A stretch of 54,729 nucleotides of DNA from an uncultured Mycoplasma sp. (lineage in GTDB: Bacteria; Bacillota_I; Bacilli_A; Mycoplasmatales; Mycoplasmoidaceae), in the NCBI GenBank assembly GCA_949285105.1, contig CASDXH010000004.1, forward strand, positions 1-54,729, in the 5' to 3' direction. Both the position numbers and the translations under genes were made by a program. The notes below the pieces were generated by a model. It was given only the letters and a program-made list of their open reading frames with translations, had not been told where the DNA came from and ran no database searches. This document shows positions 8,840 through 20,046 of the stretch, piece after piece; the first letter of the stretch is position 1; the number at the start of each line of letters is the position of its first letter.

Positions 8840-10447
8840 ATGGAATCAAAAAAATCTTTGCTGAATAACTTTCTAATTACTGATACAAAAGATGGAGCGA
8901 TTAGAATCAATTGTTCACAGAAGTTTACTAAAGATGTTTATTCAAATATCGAATCAGAAACATATGATAATTTTACAAATAATCCTAATATTATTAGTTT
9001 ATCCTTGTCTGCAAATAACGATTTAATTTCAAAGATTACAAATAAAGCTAAGGCTCTGTCATCAGTTGAAGAACTTAAAAATTTGTTAATTAAGTACAAT
9101 ATAAAATTAACAAAAGCTAAGTTGGAATCAATTGCCAAAAATTTTCAGGATAAAAACAAATTATTTACAATTCTTGGAAGAGAAATAAATTCAATATTTA
9201 AACAACTTGTTTCAATGACTAAGTTTGCAAAAAATAAGCTTAAAGAAGATGGCGTTTGATCTTTATATTTATGTCATGGTTTTTTGAAGGGTAGAATTCA
9301 AGATGGAACCTTCATAAAAGCTCCATTGGTTTTGATTCCAGTAGAAGTTAAACAATCTGAAGATAAATTTGTAATTTCTAAAATTAGTGAGCCTATATAC
9401 AATGAGAAATTGAATTTCTTAGTCGAAATAAATTATGGAATTAATGTAAACACAATATTTGAAAAATCATTAGATGAAACAAACCAAATAACAGTAAAAA
9501 AGATTCTTTCAATTTACTCAGCTGTTTTTAAATCAATTAATGTAAACCTAGATGTTAACCATAAATTACAAAAATATAAAAGCGAAGATATAGACGAGTT
9601 ATCTAATATAAGTGATTTAATAATTGATTATTCTATTGCTTTATCTTTATTAGATCCAACAGGTGGTAAAGCAAAAAAAGATATTATTGAAATACTTGAT
9701 AGAAATGAAAATCCCTTTGTCACATATTCAATATTAAAAAACAATTCAGAACTTGAAGCAAAGATAGCAAACAGTGATTGTATAGTTGAAATTAACAAAC
9801 CATTGAACATCTATCAAAAATACGCTGTTGCTTCAGCACTTGAAGATAACACAATTATATTTGGACCCCCAGGAACTGGAAAATCTGAGGTAATAGTAAA
9901 TATTGTTGCAAACATAATAAAACAAAACAAGTCTTGTATGATTGTTTCTGAAAAAAAAGCAGCTCTTGATGTTTTACACAACAGATTAAAAGCATTAAAT
10001 AAAATATCACTAAATGCATATGATGTTCATGATTCAAGTTCTTTCTATGGAAAGATTAACCAATTGCAACTTTTAATATCATCAAGCATTAATGAATTCA
10101 AATTCCATACATGAGAATCAAGATATGAACAATTAAAAGCTAATTATCTAAACATTAAAAAAATATCAGACGTTAATATTTACTCTCTAGATTTAAATGA
10201 AATAGTTAAATCAATTGAAGATAATGGAAAAACATATAACGAACAAACAAATTTAATAATTAATGAACTTGATAAAATTATTAAAGAAAAGAAAATCTCA
10301 CTTCTTGAGGGTTTTAACATAATGGGCATTTTAAAAAACCTTACCAAGAATTATGATGAAACTTTAGTTTATTTAAAAGAAAATAAACTAGTTGATTTAA
10401 AATATGAAAAGATATCAAAGTTTTTATCTAAATACGAAAAAGTCTAA
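8840..10447 (+). CDS. DUF4011-type superfamily I helicase, N-terminal part (frameshifted gene)
   Basis: This is the first 535 codons of a gene that originally ran to 12230 (about 1129 aa). The N-terminal region (to about residue 230) has the DUF4011 signature WSLYLCHGFLKG followed by APLVLIPVEV and the EPIYNEKLNFL stretch. The helicase P-loop GPPGTGKSEVIVNIV is near residue 341, followed by motif Ia around EKKAALDVLHNRL. The frame ends at TAA 10445-10447 just after GAAAAAGTC. Removing one A from the run of five at 10437-10441 would join it to the downstream frame as YEKSKDKEF. It has an AGAGG ribosome site and its own upstream region, divergent from tmk. Confidence 0.8.
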
Positions 10448-12230
10448 AGATAAAGAATTCCTTATATCAAACTTTGTATTTAACCAAAAAATTAACAACA
10501 AAACTTTTATAAACAAACTATTTAAAACTAATATTGAAAGAGTTGAATTTGATCAAGATACAATCATAAAGTTTTTAGAAGAAATTGAAAAACTTTCAAT
10601 TCAGTCAATTAACATTGATGCATTGCTACAACTCCAAAACATTGAATTAAACTTTGATCAATTTAGAGCAGCACTAATCCAAAAAGGCTTAATTGATAAT
10701 ATTGTTGACACTGATTTTGATTCATTCCAAGATGAATTTGAAAAATATATTGAGTATAAATCAAGTATTGCTAAAAATAATGATGAGGTTATATTAAATA
10801 GTTACCTAATTAATTTTGTAAAAATATATAACAATATATCAGAAGCTGAGAGACATGAAATAGATGATATGTTTTCAAGAGCAAGAATGAAAAGAAGACA
10901 AAATGTTAATATTTTTGCCACAAAGTTTTTTAATAAGTTAAAGTTGATTTTTCCGATATGAATACTAAATCCTAATAGAGCTTCAATTATTATCCCAAAT
11001 AAAAAAGATGTATTCGATTATGGGATTTATGATGAAGCGAGTCAGATGTTTTTAGAAAATGCTTTTTCATTAGTATATAGAGCAAAAATAAATGTTGTAT
11101 CAGGCGATGATAAACAACTTAAACCAACTTCTTTTTTTGGAAGTAGATATGAATCAAATGATTTAGAACTTTCGCAAGACGACGCTGAATCTTTATTAGA
11201 AAGAGCTAAATTATGTTTATGACCTTCATTTCATTTAAAAAATCACTATAGATGTGAAAGTGAATCATTAATAAAATTTTCAGCTGAAAACTTCTATAAC
11301 AACCAATTAGAATACACAACAAAAAATGAATCTTTTAAAAATTCAATTGACGTTATTGATGTAAAAGGAACTTGAAAAGATGAAACTAATGAAATGGAAG
11401 TAAAAAAAGTAATTGATCTTCTTTATGATAACTGAGATAAATACAACACAATCATGATAATTACATTGAACAAAAAACAACTTGATGCAATAGAAAAAGC
11501 ATTCATCAAATCTTTTGCAGATAAAAGGGAAATATTTACAAAATACGAAAAGGATTTGATTCTATTTAAAAACCTGGAGAACTGTCAGGGACATGAATCT
11601 GATTTAGTTATATTATCACTAGGTTATGGATATAACAGTGAAAATAAATTTACTAACTTCTTTGGTCCAATTTCTCAATCTGGCGGTTCTAACAGATTGA
11701 ATGTTGCAATAACTAGAGCTAAGAAGAAAATAATGGTAGTAAAAAGCTTTAAAGCAAGCGATATGAAGATTAACGAAGAAAACCCAGATTCTTTAATTTT
11801 CTATAAATACATCAATTTCTTAGATAATCACAAAACTAACAAATTGTTTAACAAGATAGATGATCATAATGAAAATGATAAGAAAAGATATGTTAAAGAT
11901 GTAATTAGTTATACTGAAAACTTAATAAAGAAAAACTCATCAAAACATTTTAAAGTAATAAGCGATATTAAAATTGGTAGTTGTTACATAGATTATGCAG
12001 TTTTTAATAATGACTCTTCAAAGATATTATTGGCAATAAACTTTGACCGTGTTTTTGATCAAAAATCATTCCAAAATACATTACATAATATATATCGTCA
12101 AAAATTTTTAGAGGATAGAGGATATAATGTTATAAATGTTGATGAAATAGAATGATATTTCAAGAATAAAATTATAAAGAAGTTAATTAGCAAAAAAATA
12201 GATGAGATGTTATTAAAGTATGAAGTTTAG
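10404..12230 (+). CDS. superfamily I helicase core and nuclease-like C-terminus (second part of frameshifted gene)
   Basis: This frame carries the rest of the helicase: motif II YDEASQMF, motif III GDDKQLKPTSFF, motif IV region HYRCESESLI, motif V QGHESDLVILSLG and motif VI NVAITRAKKKIMVV. The last 100 or so residues (ISDIKIGSCYIDYAVF, then INFD, then IYRQKFLEDRGYNVI) look like the Vsr/DUF559 type of PD-(D/E)XK nuclease fold. The acidic residue normally found in the iExD strand appears to be replaced. The nominal ATG at 10404 lacks a ribosome site, so it is probably not a true start. The end overlaps the next gene by 11 bases. Confidence 0.78.
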
Positions 12231-12672
12231 AATTGATAAAACAAAATCATTTTATAAGTTTTTAGAAAAACATAAAATGCACTTTCTTAAGAGTCAATTA
12301 AGAAAATGTGGAATTAAGAAAGCTAAAATTAAATCTTATGATTTTATTAATAATAAGTTCAATATTAATGTTCCAGTGAGTTATACAAATAAAACTTTAA
12401 AAGAAATAATAGTTAGCAAAAATAAATTAAAAAGAGTAAAAACAGAAAAGATTGTTGAGAATGTGGATTACTATATTTTGTTTTACAAGTCTCAAAAGGA
12501 AATGAGTAATGATGTATTTTTATCACTTGTAAGATACATGCAAGAAAATTTATCCAACTTTGCAAACTGTTTATATGGAACTTTAATTTACAATCAAAAT
12601 ATTTACACCATTAAGAAAGAAAATTTTAATGGTGTTGAAACTTATATTGAACTAAAAAAATATGTATATTAA
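12220..12672 (+). CDS. hypothetical protein, 150 aa
   Basis: A Lys/Asn-rich soluble-looking protein starting MKFRIDKTKSFYKFLEKHK. The start overlaps the end of the helicase gene by 11 bases in another frame, so the two were probably translated together. It has a basic N-terminal half with a Cys in LRKCGIKKAK, then a beta-rich C-terminal half. I recognise no domain. Conserved coupling to the helicase would suggest a helper role, but that is inference. It ends right at the terminator stem. Confidence 0.65.
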   Translation: MKFRIDKTKSFYKFLEKHKMHFLKSQLRKCGIKKAKIKSYDFINNKFNINVPVSYTNKTLKEIIVSKNKLKRVKTEKIVENVDYYILFYKSQKEMSNDVFLSLVRYMQENLSNFANCLYGTLIYNQNIYTIKKENFNGVETYIELKKYVY

Positions 12673-12721
12673 AAATACCAAAGTATTAAACCTAATTGTT
12701 AAAAAGGTACTTTGGTATTTT
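12672..12721. terminator. bidirectional terminator
   Basis: AAAATACCAAAGTA (12672-12685) and TACTTTGGTATTTT (12708-12721) form a 14-bp perfect stem between convergent genes. T runs leave the stem on both strands. Confidence 0.85.
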
Positions 12722-12736
12722 AAATTAATGTATTTA

Positions 12737-13432
12737 TTAAATTGAATTAACTTTAAATCTGTATCCCTTGTTCATTTTATTTTCAATATTATGAGAACCA
12801 ATTTTCTTTCTAAGCTTAAAAATATATTGTTGTACAAGCCCTGTAGAGTCGGTAGTTAAATCTGTTCAAATAATATTGAACAACTCTTCTCTGTCAAAGT
12901 ATTTTCCGGGTTCTGAAATCAAAGTTTTTAGAATTAGAAACTCAAATGTTGTTAAATCAACAAGTTTACCCTTCACTCAAACTTTTCTATCTATTAAGTT
13001 AATTGTTACATCATTTTGAGAAATAATGATGTTGTTTAATTTTTTAACATAGTTAATTCTTTGGATCATATTATCAAAAGTTAATGATAAAAGGTTAGGG
13101 CTAAACTGTTCATAAGATATACAGTATTCAACACCAGTTTTTATAATTTTTGAAAATAACTCATGATTAAATTTACTTGCAAAATAAATGAAGTAAGTAT
13201 GTGGATGAATTTCTTTTATTTTGTCTATTAAACGCTTTGTAATCATGCTTGGGTTAACATCATCAAATATTACTATTGATGAATTATATTTAACCAATTG
13301 ATTAATTTCTTCTGGCGAAATTACTATCCTACTATAAACCATTTTTTCTTCTAATAATAAAAACGCTTCACATAAAAAAGATTGCTTTTCTTGTTCTGAA
13401 ACTAAAGATATTAAAAATTTATTTGTAAACAT
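12737..13432 (-). CDS. OmpR/PhoB-family response-regulator-like protein with atypical receiver
   Basis: A 231-aa protein. The C-terminal 85 residues are a clear OmpR winged helix: [31 protein letters not shown], the recognition-helix region [13 protein letters not shown] and the wing [11 protein letters not shown]. The N-terminal 120 residues have the length and strand pattern of a receiver ([13 protein letters not shown], then YFIYFASKF, then [11 protein letters not shown]). Asp57/Asp58 could be the phosphosite. The acidic pair after strand 1 is absent (LISLVSE) and the conserved Lys near the end is Tyr, so phosphorylation is doubtful. No histidine kinase gene is nearby. Two TGA Trp codons split the frame under the standard code. 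Confidence 0.85.
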
Positions 13433-13433
13433 A

Positions 13434-13907
13434 TTAAATACATTCCAATTGTTTTATTTTATCTATTCTTTTTTGATGTCTTTCTTCGAACTTTTCATTT
13501 AAGAAATTGTAGATAATATTTACATTTTCTTTTGCAGAAACAAATCTTCCAGATAGAGCAATTACGTTTGCGTTATTATGTTGTCTTGCTAGGTGGGCTA
13601 TTTTTTTATTAGTAACTAAAGCACAATAAATTCCTTTAATCTTATTCATGCTAATGTTTATTCCAATTCCAGTACCACAAATAGCTATTCCATAGCATTT
13701 ATCATTTGCTAAAACTGCATCACCAAGCTTTTTAGCATAATCTGGATAATCTACAGATTCATTTGAATTAGTACCAAGATCAATGAAATCGATAAAATCT
13801 AACTTCTTACTTTGTATGATTTTTTGTTTCATTTCATAACCAGCATGATCTGAAGCGATATAAATAGTGATTTTATTGTTGTTTAATGATTCTTGAGATT
13901 TGCTCAT
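13434..13907 (-). CDS. rpiB: ribose-5-phosphate isomerase B
   Basis: A 157-aa RpiB/LacAB family protein. Motifs are ASDHAGYEMK, the active-site loop CGTGIGINISMNK with the catalytic Cys, and NANVIALSGR. It interconverts ribose-5-phosphate and ribulose-5-phosphate in the pentose phosphate pathway. The start lies inside the end of tsaC (35-base overlap). The order prfA-prmC-tsaC-rpiB is conserved in Firmicutes. Confidence 0.94.
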   Translation of the reverse strand: MSKSQESLNNNKITIYIASDHAGYEMKQKIIQSKKLDFIDFIDLGTNSNESVDYPDYAKKLGDAVLANDKCYGIAICGTGIGINISMNKIKGIYCALVTNKKIAHLARQHNNANVIALSGRFVSAKENVNIIYNFLNEKFEERHQKRIDKIKQLECI

Positions 13908-14412
13908 AACTTATATCTCCTTCTCTTAGAATTTTATCTTTATCAACATCATATATTGTGGATGGCGAATTGTTTGAAAAATCGCTCTCCAAAAAAATAA
14001 TATCACTTTTATTATCTTTAAAATTAATTATTGCTTCTTCATAGCTACTAATTGTTGGTTTACCACTTATGTTTGCACTAGAACAAAATAATGGACCAGT
14101 TTTTTCTAATAGATCCAAAATGAATTTATTATTAGGAACCCTATAAGAAATTCTGCTTTTTATTAAAGTTAATTTTCCAGGTCAAAACGCTTTAGCTAAC
14201 TTAATAAAATTATTATTAATATTTTTTACATAAGATAGGTTTGGAATAAATAAAACTATTTTTTTATTTCTATCTCTTTTCTTTACCCTATATATATTTG
14301 CTTTATCAATGCTTAAAATACCATAAACGGTGTCTGTTGGAGCTATTAGTGTCTTGTTGTTCTTCAATTCAAAAACAACAGCTTTTAAATCATTAGGATT
14401 GTATTTAACCAT
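13873..14412 (-). CDS. tsaC: L-threonylcarbamoyladenylate synthase (short YrdC/TsaC type)
   Basis: A 179-aa single YrdC domain. The signature begins LIAPTDTVYGI and continues with the KKRDRNKKIVLFI segment, PGKLTLI and SSANISGKPTIS. It makes the TC-AMP used to build t6A37 in ANN-decoding tRNAs. It lacks the extra C-terminal Sua5 domain. One TGA Trp codon (AKAFWPGK) splits it under the standard code. The start is 2 bases after the prmC stop. Confidence 0.92.
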
Positions 14413-14414
14413 AA

Positions 14415-15248
14415 TTAATTCTCTTTATTAATTATTAATATTCTATCAATTTTATTAAGGTCCTTAATAAAAGAAAAGTTATTTATATTCTGTTCATGCA
14501 AAAAAAATTCTAATTTTTCTTTTTGGTCATAACCTATTTCAAAAATTAATATAGTCCTGATCTTGAGAGAGTGATAATAATCATTTATTATTTTTTTGTA
14601 AAAATATAATCCTTCATCTTTTGCAAATAAAGCTTGCTTAGGTTCTTTTTTAACTCACTTACTAATATTAAAACTACTACTTACATATGGAGGGTTACAA
14701 ATAATAACATCAAATTTAGAAACAAAATCTTTTCCTAATTTGAATATGTCTTTCCTTATGAAATGAGTTCTTATTTTTTTTAGCTTAGCATTATATTTTG
14801 AAACGTTAAAAGGTATGATGTTTTTTTCAACACCACAAATATAAATATTATTATATTGTATAGCTAAACTATTAGCTATCACTCCGCTTCCAGAACAAAA
14901 ATCGATGACACTATTTTTATTTTCTATTAACTTATTTTCAATGATATAGTTAACAAGAAATTCAGTTTCTGGTCTTGGAATAAAAACGCCCTTACAAATG
15001 AAGTATTCCTGATTTAAAAATGTAAATCTGTTTGTAATATATTCGATGGGAATATTTTTATAAAAAACTTTATTGTATATTTTTAAAAATTCTTTAACAT
15101 CAAAATCAATTAGAGACGAGTCATGGGAAATTAAATCTGTTCTATTTTTTACTTTTTTAGAAAGATAATAAATAATTTCATAAACAGTTAAGTTATGGTA
15201 ATTATTATCTTCTTTATAAAACTTGTTTGTCAATTCTTTGAATGTCAT
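14415..15248 (-). CDS. prmC: release factor glutamine methyltransferase
   Basis: A 277-aa HemK/PrmC family enzyme. It has the N-terminal helical domain, then PRPETEFLV, the SAM-binding motif VIDFCSGSGVIANSLA and the catalytic NPPYVSSS. It methylates the Gln of the GGQ motif in release factors. In this organism the only expected target is RF1, encoded by the gene just upstream; the ATG is 2 bases after the prfA stop. Confidence 0.94.
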
Positions 15249-15249
15249 T

Positions 15250-16329
15250 TTATAAATCAGATTGCGACATTTTTATAGCTTCGTCATTTGCTATTAATGA
15301 ATCAATTATCTCATCTAATTGTCCCATCATAACAGAGTCAAGTTTATTAAGTGTTAAATTAATTCTATGATCTGTAACTCTATTTTGAGGATAATTATAA
15401 GTTCTAATTTTTTCAGCTCTTTCCCCTGTCCCAACTTGTCCTTTTCTTAATGAAGAAAGATTTTCATTTTTTTCTCTTTCAGCTAATTCTCATAATTTAG
15501 ACTTTAACATTTTCATTGCTGTAGCTCTATTTTCAATTTGTGATTTTCCTTCTTGACAAGCAACTACAACGCCCGTTGGTATATGAGTTAATCTAACAGC
15601 TGATTCTGTTCTATTAACGTGTTGTCCACCGGCACCACTTGCTCTATATGTGTCAACTCTTAAATCACTTTCTTTGATGACTATTTCAACGTCCTCAACT
15701 TCTGGTAAAACAGCAACTGTAACAGTAGATGTATGAACTCTACCTTTAGCTTCGGTTTCTGGAACTCTTTGAACTCTGTGAACTCCTGATTCAAATTTCA
15801 TTTTAGAATAAACATCTTCTCCTGAAACCATGAAAGAAATGAAGTTATATCCATGAGGAGTTGAAACGACTTCAAGTGTTTGGATTTTTCAACCAAGAGA
15901 ATCAGCATATCTTTTGTAAGCATTAAATAAATCACCAACAAAAATTGATGATTCATCACCACCAGCTGCTGGTCTCATTTCAACGATTACGTTTTTATCA
16001 TCATTTGGATCTTTTGGAAGTAACAATCTTTTTAATTCGTTTTCTAAAGGTTCTAGTAATGGTTTTTTCTCTTCAAGTTCCAATTGAGCAAGTTCTATAA
16101 TTTCTTTATCTTTTTCGTTGTTGATAATTTTTTCAGCTGATTCTATATCACTAATTAATTTTTCATATTTAATAAATCCATCAACTATTGGTTTATTATC
16201 CTTTAATGATTTATTAATTTCTTTTAGTCTATTAATATTGTTTCCAACATTTAATAACTCTTCATTTAGTTGATCATATTTTTCTTTTATTTTCTTTAAT
16301 GATTCATATATTTTAGTATTGAAATTCAT
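15250..16329 (-). CDS. prfA: peptide chain release factor 1
   Basis: A 359-aa class I release factor of normal length. The peptidyl-transferase motif is [13 protein letters not shown], and the codon-recognition PxT tripeptide is PET in [11 protein letters not shown], as in other Firmicutes RF1s. RF1 reads UAA and UAG, which suits a genome where UGA is Trp and RF2 is not needed. The ATG at 16329 ([11 protein letters not shown]) is preferred to an upstream in-frame TTG. It heads the prmC-tsaC-rpiB-regulator gene run. Confidence 0.96.
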
Positions 16330-16502
16330 AGCGAAACCATCCAAAAATTTTTAACCAAATTAACATATAAAATGGTTTTTTTTAAGTTAAGATTATTTAA
16401 TCCAATTACAAACAGTAATTAATTTCATTTCTTATTTAAAATAATACATTTAATTATAATCTAAATTAAGAAGTTAATTTAATTTATCTTTAGCAATAAA
16501 AA

Positions 16503-16525
16503 AGAATGGATTATTATTCCATTCT
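16503..16525 (-). terminator. terminator overlapping the end of the acetyltransferase gene
   Basis: AGAATGGA/TCCATTCT with a 7-base loop, followed on the minus strand by TTTTTTA. The hairpin begins within the last codons of the gene that ends at 16524. Confidence 0.7.
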
Positions 16526-17063
16526 AAAAAATATTAGCTTTTGTGTTTTTCTTTAAATTACAACTACATTTTTTTACAAAGTACAAATATTCACCAGTTG
16601 AGAATTTATCAGTGTGCTCCTGACAGAAATGAAAATCACATTTAGCAAAGAGTTTTTGCATAATATGATTTGTCTTGTGAGTTGATGCAATTAAGAATTC
16701 AGCGCCCTTTTCAATTGCATACTCTTCAATAAAAGTCATTATTTTTGAGCCCAATCCTCTAATGTTTAAATCTATATCTACAGCAAGCCTATTAATCATA
16801 ATACAATTATTATCATTCTGATTTTTTAATGTATTAATATTAACAAAACTAAGTGATACAGTTGAAGCAACCATACCACTAAGTTTCATAACATATGATC
16901 TTCCATTGCTTATATCATCAGTTACATGATCAATTGTTGGATATTCATCATTTCATTGATTAATATTATTTTGCTTTTGAAATTTCTTTGCTTTTTCAAG
17001 AATATTAAATATAGATTCTTTACATTGAATTTGAGCTTTTACAAATTCAAAGTGTCTATTCAT
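16524..17063 (-). CDS. GNAT-family N-acetyltransferase
   Basis: A 179-aa protein. The middle section MINRLAVDIDLNIRGLGSKIMTFIEEYA matches GNAT motif A, where the R-G-L-G stretch binds acetyl-CoA pyrophosphate. The preceding part (WNDEYPTIDHVTDDISNGR) is like other small Firmicutes GNATs. The substrate cannot be told. GAGGAGG lies before the ATG, and the start overlaps the upstream gene's end by 8 bases. One TGA Trp is used (NINQWNDEY). Confidence 0.75.
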
Positions 17064-17640
17064 ATTCCTCCTCATTTGGAGTAGCAGTTAATCCTAATGA
17101 TGTAACAGTTTGCACTGGTTCGTTACTTATTGTTTTAACTTCTTCTTTTCTTACTTGAATTTCTGAAGTAACATTAGTGTTTACTTGATCGTTAGTACTT
17201 GCCTTTGAAGCTAATCTATTATTAGTTTCTTGTCTTACTTGAATTTTAGGACCACCTTGGAAATGGGAAGAAATATCTGAGTAATTAATTTCATATTTTC
17301 TACAGAATTCACTAACATCAGCTATTTGATTTTTTTCAACAATAAATACATCTTTACATTCAAAAACTTGTTCGCATAATTTTGTAATTAATTCTTGAAC
17401 TTTTTTATTGTTCTTTTTAACATCAATTTGGAATATAACTCTAAATATTTTTTCTTGATCATTTACAAAAGTCATGAAAGTGAAATCGTTAGAAATAAAG
17501 TTAGATTTTTCTCTTTTTAAAATTTTATTTAGTAAAATTTCTTCAATTAAATAATTTTTAGTAATTTCAGCATACGTTTTTTTAGAATAAGTCAAAATAA
17601 CAATTAATGACTCTTTAACATTTTTTCTAGAAAATAACAT
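17056..17640 (-). CDS. hypothetical protein with degenerate C-terminal repeats, 194 aa
   Basis: The N-terminal 125 residues are mixed alpha/beta with no motif that I recognise. The C-terminal 70 residues are Thr/Asn/Glu/Val-rich and look unstructured, with a short repeat: PKIQVRQE and SEIQVRKEE. The end NEEEYE is acidic. No signal peptide or membrane segment is seen. It is coupled to the acetyltransferase by an 8-base overlap. Function unknown. Confidence 0.7.
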   Translation of the reverse strand: MLFSRKNVKESLIVILTYSKKTYAEITKNYLIEEILLNKILKREKSNFISNDFTFMTFVNDQEKIFRVIFQIDVKKNNKKVQELITKLCEQVFECKDVFIVEKNQIADVSEFCRKYEINYSDISSHFQGGPKIQVRQETNNRLASKASTNDQVNTNVTSEIQVRKEEVKTISNEPVQTVTSLGLTATPNEEEYE

Positions 17641-17729
17641 AAATTCTCCTCAGTATAAATGGTTATTTGATATATTATAATACTTATAAATTTATTGTTT
17701 CAATATATATTAAGCTTTATTTAACTTAA

Positions 17730-18548
17730 TTAAATAGTTTTTAAATATTTTGCAATTGAAGGCTCATTGTTACCGCCAATTATTTTTGAAGCAATCTTTT
17801 TAACTTCATTATTTGCATTTCCCATAGCTATGGAATTGGGTATATTTTTTAACATCTCAATGTCGTTGTTTGAATCGCCAAAACAGTATACATTATTTAA
17901 ATCGTTAATATTTAGATCATTAAGAATTTTTTTAACACCTGCAAATTTATTAACTACCAAATCATCAGCATCAATAAATGAACCAGATGCTATAGTAATC
18001 TTACACAAGTTCTTATCTTGTAGTTTGCTAAAAAATTCAGTAGTTTTTTCAAATTCTTTTTTTATCTGTATTGAAATGTGGTAAACATCTTCATTAAAAA
18101 ACTTTTTCTTAACATCACCAAATTTTAAACTAGATAGATTTTCAATTGTATTTGATAAACCAAGCAATTCGTCTTTTTCCTCTTTTATATAAGGAGAATA
18201 AAAATAGTCATTATCCTTAGTAAATCAAACAAAAGAACCCTTGTTTTTTAGCACATACTTTAAATAAAACTTTTTTACTTTTTTACATAAAGGTTTAGAT
18301 AAAACTTCTTTTTGTTCCTTTATAGGGTCATAAATGAAATTACCATTTGCTAAAACTACTGGAACATTGATTGATAATTGTTTAATTGTATCAATACTCA
18401 TTCCTAAGCTTCTACCAGTAGCAATTGAAACCAAAAATCCTTTATTTTTAATTTTGTTTATTTCAGATATATTCTCATCAATAATCTTTGATTCACTATT
18501 TAGTAGTGTTCCATCAAGGTCAAAAAATATAATTTTTTTATTTTCCAT
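17730..18548 (-). CDS. HAD-superfamily hydrolase, Cof type
   Basis: A 272-aa Cof/YwpJ-type phosphatase. Motif I is FFDLDGTLLNS, motif II is SIATGRS, the cap domain occupies the middle, and motifs III-IV are in VVNKFAGVKKIL and FGDSNNDIEMLK. Members dephosphorylate sugar phosphates, nucleotides or flavin precursors; the substrate is not readable from sequence. It begins 5 bases after the pgi stop, so the two are probably co-transcribed. Confidence 0.9.
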
Positions 18549-18553
18549 AGTTA

Positions 18554-19864
18554 TTATTTTTTACTGCTCTTTTTACTACTTTTTAAAGTTGCAAACATTC
18601 TTTGTTTGTATGCTTCAACACCTGGCTGATCAAATGGATTAATTTTTAATAATAGACCACTAACAGCTACAGCTTTAGAGAATCAAGAGTATAAATAACC
18701 AAAATTATATTCATCGGCTTTTTGAATTTCTAATTGGATAACATCTACTCCTCCATCAATGTGGTGAGCATCTACCGTACTTGTAGCAGCAACTCTATTA
18801 ATATAGTTAACAGTTTTGCCATTGATATAGTCTAAACCATCTTCATCATTCATAAATGATTCAATTGTTTTATCAAGCATTGGATTTTTAACATGAAGAA
18901 CTGTTTCAAAGAAACATTTATTTCCTTGTTGTAAGAATTGACCTACAGAGTGAAGGTCAGTTGTAAATAGACAATTAGAAGGATAAAGTCCTTTCCCTTC
19001 TTTTCCTTCTGATTCACCCATTAATTGCTTTCAATGTTCACTAAAATAGAACATTTGTGGTTCATAAGTACAAAATACTTCAACCGATTTTTCTTTTTTA
19101 GAATAGAAATAATGTCTCAATATTGCATATTGATATGCAGTATTGTTTTTTAAATTAGTTGTGTCTGTATCTTGTAATGCTTTTCTACATCCTTCAAGTA
19201 TCTTATTAACATCAAGACCCATAACACCCATAGCAAATAAACCAACTGGTGTTATAGCTGAAAATCTTCCTCCAACATTTGATGGAATACAGAAAGATTT
19301 AAATCCATATTTATTTACTAAATGTCTAAGTTTTCCATTTTCTTTATCTGTGATACATACAACTCTATCTTTAGCTGAAGCCGAAGCATGTTTATTATAT
19401 AGAATCTCATAGAAAATTCTAAAGGCAACAGCTGTTTCTAATGTAGTACCAGATTTTGAAATAACAACTAAATAAAAATCTTCTTTTTCAAGTTTCTTAA
19501 TTAATGATGTAATGTATGTTGATGAAAGATTGTAAACAAAAATAATGTTTTTATCTCTATTAAACGGTGGTAAACACATATCAATTGCAGCTTTAACACC
19601 AATATATGATCCACCAATTCCCAATACAACAATGTTTTTAATTTCTTTATTTGAATATCAAGTCTTTGATAATTTTATTAGATCATTCATTTCGTTCTTG
19701 TCAAAGTTAAAAGGATAATCTAATCAACCTAACATTTCATGACCTGCACATTTTCTATTTATAATACTTTTGTGAATAGTTTCAATTTTTGATTGATAAC
19801 TACTCAAAACCTTTTCAGCCTTTTCTTTTGATTCAAGACAACTTTCTAGATTTATTTTTATCAT
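18554..19864 (-). CDS. pgi: glucose-6-phosphate isomerase
   Basis: A 436-aa glycolytic isomerase of the shorter Firmicutes type. It has [44 protein letters not shown] and the C-terminal [12 protein letters not shown]. It interconverts glucose-6-phosphate and fructose-6-phosphate, feeding the pfkA product encoded elsewhere in this window. The tail is Lys/Ser-rich (SSKKSSKK). Several TGA Trp codons split the frame. Confidence 0.96.
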
Positions 19865-19956
19865 TGATAACTCCTTAATAGTCACTTAAATTATATAATA
19901 AACATTCAAGTTAATAAGTTAATTATCATAAATTAAAATGCAAAAAATAACACCTT

Positions 19957-19978
19957 TTTAGGTGTTATCAAAAATTAA
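19957..19978 (-). terminator. terminator after pepF
   Basis: ATAACACC/GGTGTTAT stem with a 6-base loop, followed by TTTTTT on the minus strand. Confidence 0.85.
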
Positions 19979-20046
19979 ATTATCTTATTAATTTCAATTA
20001 AAAATAGTAATTCATTCTATTTTCATAAAAGAACTTAATGAAAAAG

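Noticed and set aside
10436-10447. Programmed +1 frameshift
   Set aside because: No slippery codon-stop pair of a known type and no stimulating structure is visible; a mutation or a sequence error in the A run is simpler.
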